Assembly (NCBI GenBank): GCA_036382515.1
Contig: DASVHQ010000289.1
Span: forward strand, 9,453 to 73,452
Origin: JADGRF01 sp036382515
GTDB lineage: Bacteria; Myxococcota_A; Polyangia; Polyangiales; JAFGIB01
Direction: 5' to 3'
Length of the DNA stretch: 64,000 nt
Part shown: one piece after another, positions 60,042 through 64,000 of the stretch
Numbering within the stretch: position 1 is the stretch's first letter
How the letters are laid out: every line of letters starts with the position of its first letter
The notes under the pieces: model-generated
Databases searched by the model: none
What the model saw: only the letters and a program-made list of their open reading frames with translations
Told to the model about the DNA's origin: nothing
Translations under genes and position numbers: made by a program

Positions 60042-60968
60042 ATGGTCGCGCCAGTCATCAACTCCCCGCTCGAGCTCGTCGGCCACACGCCGTTGATACG
60101 GCTGAACCGTGTCGTAACTGACACGGGTGCCACCGTCTGGGGCAAGGCCGAGCAGATGAACCCCGGAGGCTCGGTCAAGGACCGAATCTGCCTGGCCATG
60201 ATCGAGCAGGCCGAGCAGCAAGGCCGCATCAAGCCGGGCGCCACCATCGTCGAGCCCACCTCCGGCAACACCGGCATCGGTCTGGCGCTGGTCTGCGCCA
60301 TCAAGGGGTATCGGCTCGTGCTGACCATGCCCGAGAGCATGTCGCTGGAGCGGCGTGCGCTGCTGCAGGCCTACGGCGCGAAGATCGTGCTCACGCCCGC
60401 CGAGCAAGTCATGGAAGGTGCCATCGCCGCGGCGCGCGAGATCGTCGAGAGCGAGGGCGCGTTCATGCCCATGCAGTTCGACAACCCGGCCAACCCGGAG
60501 AGCCACGGCGTGCATACCGCCGCCGAGATCCTCGAGTCGCTCGGTGAGCTGCGCGTGCACACCTTCGTGGCTGCCGTGGGCACCGGAGGCACGGTCAGCG
60601 GTGTGGGCAAGCGGTTGAAACAGCACGATTCGAAGATCCGCATCATCGCGGTCGAGCCCGAGAGCTCGCAGGTGCTAGCCGGCGGCGAGCCGGGTCCCAC
60701 CAAGATCCAGGGCATCGGTGCCGGCTTCATCCCGAAGAACTTCGATCGCAGCGTGGTCGACGAAGTGCTGCACGTGAGCGACCGCGCCGCCTACGACATG
60801 AAGGTCCGGCTGGCGCGCGAGGAAGGCTTGCTGGTCGGCATCAGCGCCGGCGCGAACGTGGTCGCCGCCGCACGCGTCGCCGCTGCGCTCGGACCGGACC
60901 AGCACGTCGTGACGGTGCTCTGCGACACCGGTGAGCGCTACTTCAGCCTGGACGAGTACTTCGCATGA
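60042..60968 (+). CDS. cysK: Cysteine synthase (O-acetylserine sulfhydrylase type)
   Basis: PLP-dependent enzyme of 308 residues. Motifs: VGHTPLIRLNRV, NPGGSVKDRICLAMI (PLP-lysine), EPTSGNTGIGLA, AAVGTGGTVSGVGKRL, IQGIGAGFIPKNFD and GISAGANVVAA. Follows the CysK pattern and would use O-acetylserine and sulfide. It may also sense cysteine precursors for the adjacent regulator. Its stop overlaps the ATG of the E1 gene (ATGA). A second, different synthase (CysM-like) is further along the operon. Confidence 0.94.
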   Translation: MVAPVINSPLELVGHTPLIRLNRVVTDTGATVWGKAEQMNPGGSVKDRICLAMIEQAEQQGRIKPGATIVEPTSGNTGIGLALVCAIKGYRLVLTMPESMSLERRALLQAYGAKIVLTPAEQVMEGAIAAAREIVESEGAFMPMQFDNPANPESHGVHTAAEILESLGELRVHTFVAAVGTGGTVSGVGKRLKQHDSKIRIIAVEPESSQVLAGGEPGPTKIQGIGAGFIPKNFDRSVVDEVLHVSDRAAYDMKVRLAREEGLLVGISAGANVVAAARVAAALGPDQHVVTVLCDTGERYFSLDEYFA

Positions 60969-62020
60969 GCTCGCTGGCGGACAAGCGCGTGCTCTTGGTG
61001 GGGGCCGGCGGGCTCGGCTCACCGGTGGCACTGGTGCTGGCCGCGAGCGGGGTCGGCGCGATCGAGATCGCGGACGACGATCGGGTCTCGGCGACCAACC
61101 TGCACCGTCAGCTGCTGTACGGCGCCGCGGACGTCGGCCGTTCCAAGGCCATCGCCGCCTGTGAACGCGTGACGCGGGTCGCCAGCGAGGCTGGAAACTT
61201 GACAAGCGCTGTTGCACGTGAAATGCGCTTCGACCCAGGTGTCGACCCTGAATCACTGCGCAAATTCGCGGTAGTGGTCGACGGAGTCGACAATTTCCCG
61301 AGCAAGTTCCTGCTCGCAGACGCCTGCGCGATCGCTGGTGTGCCGTGTGTGCAGGGTGGCGCGGTCCGCTGGGGTGGCTGGGCTCTGGCCAGCGTGCCTG
61401 GGCGCGGCCCCTGCTTGCGCTGCGTGTTCGAGGACATTCCGCAGGGCCCCGACCGTGGCTGCGCCGAAGCGGGCGTGGTCGGGCCGGTCGTCGGGGTGAT
61501 CGGGGCGCTGCAAGCCGCGCTGGCGCTGCGCCTCTTGCACGGCGACCTCGACGCGGCCGGAGCCCTCTACCACTACGACGGGCTCGCCGGCTCGTTGCGC
61601 CGGACCCGAGTGGCGCGTTCGGCTACTTGCCGCTTGTGCGCCGGCGAAATTCGCGATTTGAAGGCGGACCGCTACCTCCCGCGCGAGTGCGCGGCCGAAG
61701 GCACGTACGCGGCATCTACATCGAGGAGAAACACCATGGCCATCACCGTTCGCGTTCCCACCCCGTTGCGCACCCTCACCCAAGGCAAAGACGAAGTCGA
61801 AGCCAAGGGCGCAACCATCCGCGAGCTCATCGAAGACCTCGAGCGCAACCATCCAGGGCTCAAGGAACGGCTGTGCGACGACAAGGGCGTGCGTCGCTTC
61901 GTGAACATCTACCAAAACGAGGAAGACATCCGCTTCCTCGAAGGGCTCGACACCAAGCTGAAGGATGGCGACTCGATCAGCATCGTGCCTGCCATCGCTG
62001 GCGGAGCCTCGGGCGGCTGA
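60965..62020 (+). CDS. E1-like adenylyltransferase fused to a MoaD/CysO-type sulfur carrier
   Basis: A single 351-residue frame with two domains. Residues 1-250 are a ThiF/MoeB-type adenylyltransferase: VGAGGLGSP (13-20), ATNLHRQLLYGAADVGRSK (with conserved Arg and Lys), VDGVDN (Asp), the zinc pairs CLRC and CRLC, and GCAEAGVVGPVVGVIGALQA. It starts directly at the nucleotide-binding strand, without the usual N-terminal RHLLLPEVG segment. Residues 258-351 are a ubiquitin-fold carrier (MAITVRVPTPLRTL ... IVPAIAGGASGG). An internal ATG at 61736 with its own GAGGAG could also yield the free carrier. Confidence 0.92.
   Translation: MSSLADKRVLLVGAGGLGSPVALVLAASGVGAIEIADDDRVSATNLHRQLLYGAADVGRSKAIAACERVTRVASEAGNLTSAVAREMRFDPGVDPESLRKFAVVVDGVDNFPSKFLLADACAIAGVPCVQGGAVRWGGWALASVPGRGPCLRCVFEDIPQGPDRGCAEAGVVGPVVGVIGALQAALALRLLHGDLDAAGALYHYDGLAGSLRRTRVARSATCRLCAGEIRDLKADRYLPRECAAEGTYAASTSRRNTMAITVRVPTPLRTLTQGKDEVEAKGATIRELIEDLERNHPGLKERLCDDKGVRRFVNIYQNEEDIRFLEGLDTKLKDGDSISIVPAIAGGASGG
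61719..62020 (+). promoter_or_regulatory. Internal ribosome site and start for a free sulfur carrier
   Basis: Inside the E1-carrier frame, GAGGAG (about 61723-61728) lies seven bases before an in-frame ATG at 61736, exactly where the ubiquitin-fold domain begins. From there 94 residues ending AGGASGG would be made as a stand-alone carrier. The inter-domain linker shows no stop codon, so both fused and free forms may exist. Confidence 0.65.
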
Positions 62021-62022
62021 AC

Positions 62023-62403
62023 GTGCTCAGCGACCACGAAAAACAGTTGTACGCGCGGCATCTGCTGCTTTTGGAGATCGGCGAGCGCGGGCAAGAGAAG
62101 CTGTGTGCGGCGCAGGTCGCAATGGCGCAGCTGGGCGACGCGCGTGCGAGCGCGGTGGCCCGCGAGTATCTGCAGCGAGGGGGCACGAGCTGCGCTGCCG
62201 CCGTCAGCGGCGGCACGCAGGTCGAGTTGGCGCTGCCCGATGCCAGCGCTGTGGACGCGCTCGCGGGTGATCCGAGGCTGCAACACGCAGCCGCGTGGCT
62301 CGCGGGCTCGTTCGCCGCGGTCGAGGCGATCAAGCAGATCGTCGGCGTCGGCCGTGCGGGGGCGATCCCCGAAACCTTCTCTCTTTCTTCGGAGGTCGGT
62401 TGA
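62023..62403 (+). CDS. Small degenerate E1-like protein, possible second E1 subunit
   Basis: A 126-residue protein. Its N-terminus (LSDHEKQLYARHLLLLEIGERGQEKL) is the opening segment of MoeB/ThiF enzymes; Arg12 matches MoeB Arg14, which reaches into the partner subunit's ATP site. The Rossmann part is remnant: the glycine loop is replaced (AQVAMAQLGDARA). The C-terminal GSFAAVEAIKQIVGVG matches the E1 dimer helix. The middle of the domain is deleted. It supplies what the upstream E1 lacks. GTG 62023 follows the carrier stop by two bases; its own stop overlaps cysM (TGATG). Confidence 0.75.
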   Translation: MLSDHEKQLYARHLLLLEIGERGQEKLCAAQVAMAQLGDARASAVAREYLQRGGTSCAAAVSGGTQVELALPDASAVDALAGDPRLQHAAAWLAGSFAAVEAIKQIVGVGRAGAIPETFSLSSEVG

Positions 62404-63329
62404 TGGCACGTCCGCTTCGCATGAGCTCGGTGGTCGATGCCGTGGGGCAAACACCGCTGGTGCGCCTGCATCACATCGGTCGCGACAGCCCCGGCGTGAA
62501 GGTGTTTCTGAAGCTCGAGTACATGAATCCCGGCGGCTCGGTGAAGGACCGTCCGGCGTTGCAGATGATGAAAGACGCCATCGCCGATGGGCGCCTGACG
62601 CGCGACAAGATCTTGATCGACGCCACCAGTGGCAACACCGGCGTGGCGTACTCGATCTTCGGCGCGGCGCTCGGCTATCGCATCGCGCTCGTCATGCCCG
62701 CCAACGTGTCGCAGGCGCGCAAGAACATCACCCGCGCCTACGGCACCGAGCTGATCTTCAGCGATCCCATGGAAGGCTCCGACGGGGCCATCCGCCAGTG
62801 CCGGCAGCTGGTCGCCGAAAACACTGACAAGTATTTCTACTCCGATCAGTATCGCAACCCGAGCAACCCGCTCGCGCATTACCTGGGTACTGGAGTCGAG
62901 ATTCTCGAACAGGTCGGCACGGAGCTGACGCACTTCGTCACGGGTCTGGGCACCTCGGGCACGTGCATGGGCGTGACGCGACGGCTGCACGAGCACTCGC
63001 GCAAAGTGGTGTGCATCGCTGCGCAGCCCGAAGAGGCGCTGCACGGGCTCGAAGGGCTCAAGCACATGCCCTCCTCGCTCGTGCCCGAGATCTACGACGA
63101 GAGCTTGCCGGACGAGCACATGAGCGTGCGCACCGAGGATGGCTGGGACATGGCCGACCGTCTCGCTCGCGAGGAAGGTCTGCACGTGGGGCACTCCACC
63201 GGCGCGAACGTCTTCGCTGCGCTGGAGGTCGCCAAGCGCATCAAGTCGGGTTGCGTGGTGACCATCGCGTGCGACCGCGGTGACCGCTACTTCGCACCGA
63301 TGCGCTGGGAGAAGCACTATGAGTGGTAG
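62403..63329 (+). CDS. cysM: Cysteine synthase CysM-like (sulfur-carrier dependent)
   Basis: PLP enzyme of 308 residues with VGQTPLVRLHHIG, NPGGSVKDRPALQMM (PLP-lysine), DATSGNTGVAYSIFGAALGY, VTGLGTSGTCMGVTRRL and VGHSTGANVFAALEVA. It differs from the CysK of the same operon. In Mycobacterium the CysM next to the carrier CysO and the protease Mec accepts thiocarboxylated CysO and O-phosphoserine; the identical company here supports that use. GGAGG precedes the ATG. Acceptor substrate is inferred, not shown. Confidence 0.9.
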   Translation: MARPLRMSSVVDAVGQTPLVRLHHIGRDSPGVKVFLKLEYMNPGGSVKDRPALQMMKDAIADGRLTRDKILIDATSGNTGVAYSIFGAALGYRIALVMPANVSQARKNITRAYGTELIFSDPMEGSDGAIRQCRQLVAENTDKYFYSDQYRNPSNPLAHYLGTGVEILEQVGTELTHFVTGLGTSGTCMGVTRRLHEHSRKVVCIAAQPEEALHGLEGLKHMPSSLVPEIYDESLPDEHMSVRTEDGWDMADRLAREEGLHVGHSTGANVFAALEVAKRIKSGCVVTIACDRGDRYFAPMRWEKHYEW

Positions 63330-63819
63330 TCAGCCGGCCTGGATCGCAGGCGATCTCGTGATGGACGCTGCGCTGCTGCACGAGCTCCACACGCACGCGC
63401 TCGAGACCTACCCGAGCGAATGTTGCGGCTTCGTGTCGGGTCCTGCAGACGCGGTCGCGGAGCTCACGCACGCCGCGCGTGAGCTGAACGAGGCCGACAA
63501 ATTTCACGCGCTCGATCCCAGCACCTTCCCGCGCACCTCGCGCACGTACTTCAAGATCAACGAGTTGCGTGCCGCTCGTGCCTTCGAACAGGGTGAGAAG
63601 GCGGGCGCGCCGATCAAGGTCATCTATCACTCGCACTGCGACGCGGGGGCGTACTTCTCGAACGAAGACGCCGCGACTTTTGCGTCCGACAACACTTTGA
63701 TGTGGCCCTGCGCGTTCATCGTGGTGAGTGTGATGCAGGGGCGCATCGCCGAGACCAAGCTCTGGGTGCACGTGTCAGGCACCAACGACTTTCGCGAGTC
63801 CAAGCTGACGGTGCGATGA
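63319..63819 (+). CDS. JAMM/MPN+ metalloprotease (Mec-like)
   Basis: A 166-residue zinc protease. The JAMM signature is complete: Glu in YPSECCGFVSGP and HSH-x7-S-x2-D in YHSHCDAGAYFSNEDAA. In the CysO pathway Mec releases cysteine from the C-terminus of CysO-Cys, and in the Wolinella HcyS pathway HcyD also trims the carrier tail. It overlaps cysM by 11 bases with GGGAGAAG ahead of ATG 63319, and overlaps the next gene as ATGA. Confidence 0.92.
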   Translation: MSGSQPAWIAGDLVMDAALLHELHTHALETYPSECCGFVSGPADAVAELTHAARELNEADKFHALDPSTFPRTSRTYFKINELRAARAFEQGEKAGAPIKVIYHSHCDAGAYFSNEDAATFASDNTLMWPCAFIVVSVMQGRIAETKLWVHVSGTNDFRESKLTVR

Positions 63820-64000
63820 ACCAGACAGTGGTCGATATCGGCTGTGATCTGCTGATCATCGGCGGTGGCGCGGCCGGTTGTGTGGCCGCCGTCGAGGCCA
63901 AGGAGCGCGACCCCGATCTGCGCGTCGTGGTCATGGAGAAGGCGCACGTCTACCGTAGCGGCTGCCTTGCCGCGGGCATCTCGGCGCTCAACGCCTACCT
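63816..64000 (+). CDS. AprA-like FAD-dependent oxidoreductase (5' part only)
   Basis: The first 61 residues show an FAD-binding start (LLIIGGGAAGCVAAVEAKE) followed by VVVMEKAHVYRSGCLAAGISALNAY. The last stretch is the pattern of adenylylsulfate reductase alpha subunits (RSGAVAQGLSAINTY) within the succinate dehydrogenase/fumarate reductase flavoprotein superfamily. In a cysteine operon a role in reducing APS to sulfite fits. The gene runs off the right edge, so the call rests on the N-terminus and context. Confidence 0.65.
   Translation, partial: MNQTVVDIGCDLLIIGGGAAGCVAAVEAKERDPDLRVVVMEKAHVYRSGCLAAGISALNAY

Noticed and set aside
61210..61225. TGTTGCACGTGAAATG, resembling a parS site
   Set aside because: Only 13 of 16 bases fit the bacterial parS consensus, the palindrome is broken on both arms, and it lies inside the E1 gene 30 kb from parAB.

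Overview
The window is about 64 kb of very GC-rich chromosome, densely coded, with no rRNA, tRNA, CRISPR array, insertion sequence or prophage that I can recognise. Eukaryote-like Ser/Thr kinase and PP2C phosphatase genes, two adjacent lspA genes, large beta-propeller lipoproteins, a Mrr-like protein with a HARE-HTH domain, and many GTG/TTG starts suggest a Myxococcota (deltaproteobacterial, Polyangia-like) genome. That assignment is inference from content, not from a marker-gene search.

Layout. 1-5303: ABC exporter (cut by the left edge), TPR protein, PP2C phosphatase and an AI-2E/PerM-type membrane protein. 5378-12721: rpsA, cmk, an aroA-like gene whose product lacks the EPSP synthase active-site motifs, a lipoprotein gene, hisC and pheA. 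12801-19834: mutS and two large propeller lipoproteins. 19979-24104: a PEGA-domain Ser/Thr kinase, scpB and scpA. 24328-29179: a zinc-ribbon/coiled-coil tail-anchored protein, a PrxQ peroxiredoxin, an ApaH-like phosphatase with a Rieske protein, map, and two small genes. 29377-31089: parA-parB. 31142-37205: folD, lgt, two lspA paralogues and ileS. 37276-38476: the wreck of a hydantoinase/5-oxoprolinase gene. 38495-42947: an M17 N-terminal-domain protein, nusB, ribH, a RibBX-type ribB, ribD and nrdR. 42988-48001: RumA-type RNA methyltransferase, mnmA, cysteine desulfurase and a hybrid histidine kinase. 48118-53493: mutA-mutB-meaB for methylmalonyl-CoA. 53573-59403: HARE-HTH/Mrr-like protein, PHA-family small protein, ddl, and a pair of related exported proteins.

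59546 to the right edge is the most interesting part. It is one tightly coupled operon: an Rrf2 regulator, CysK, an E1-like adenylyltransferase fused in frame to a MoaD/CysO-type ubiquitin-fold sulfur carrier, a small degenerate E1-like protein, CysM, a JAMM metalloprotease, and the start of an AprA-like flavoprotein. Read against the mycobacterial CysO-CysM-Mec pathway and the Wolinella HcyS/HcyD/HcyF pathway, this is a protein-thiocarboxylate route to cysteine coupled to sulfate reduction. Unusually, the catalytic E1 lacks the N-terminal arginine-finger segment, and the small downstream protein carries exactly that segment, so the E1 may be a split heteromer.

No gene-free stretch exceeds 300 bases. 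The longest are 21575-21831, which holds a good promoter for the kinase gene; 7133-7359, the rpsA promoter and a long leader; and 24105-24327, a divergent intergenic region with a TTGACA hexamer on the scpA side and no clear -10.
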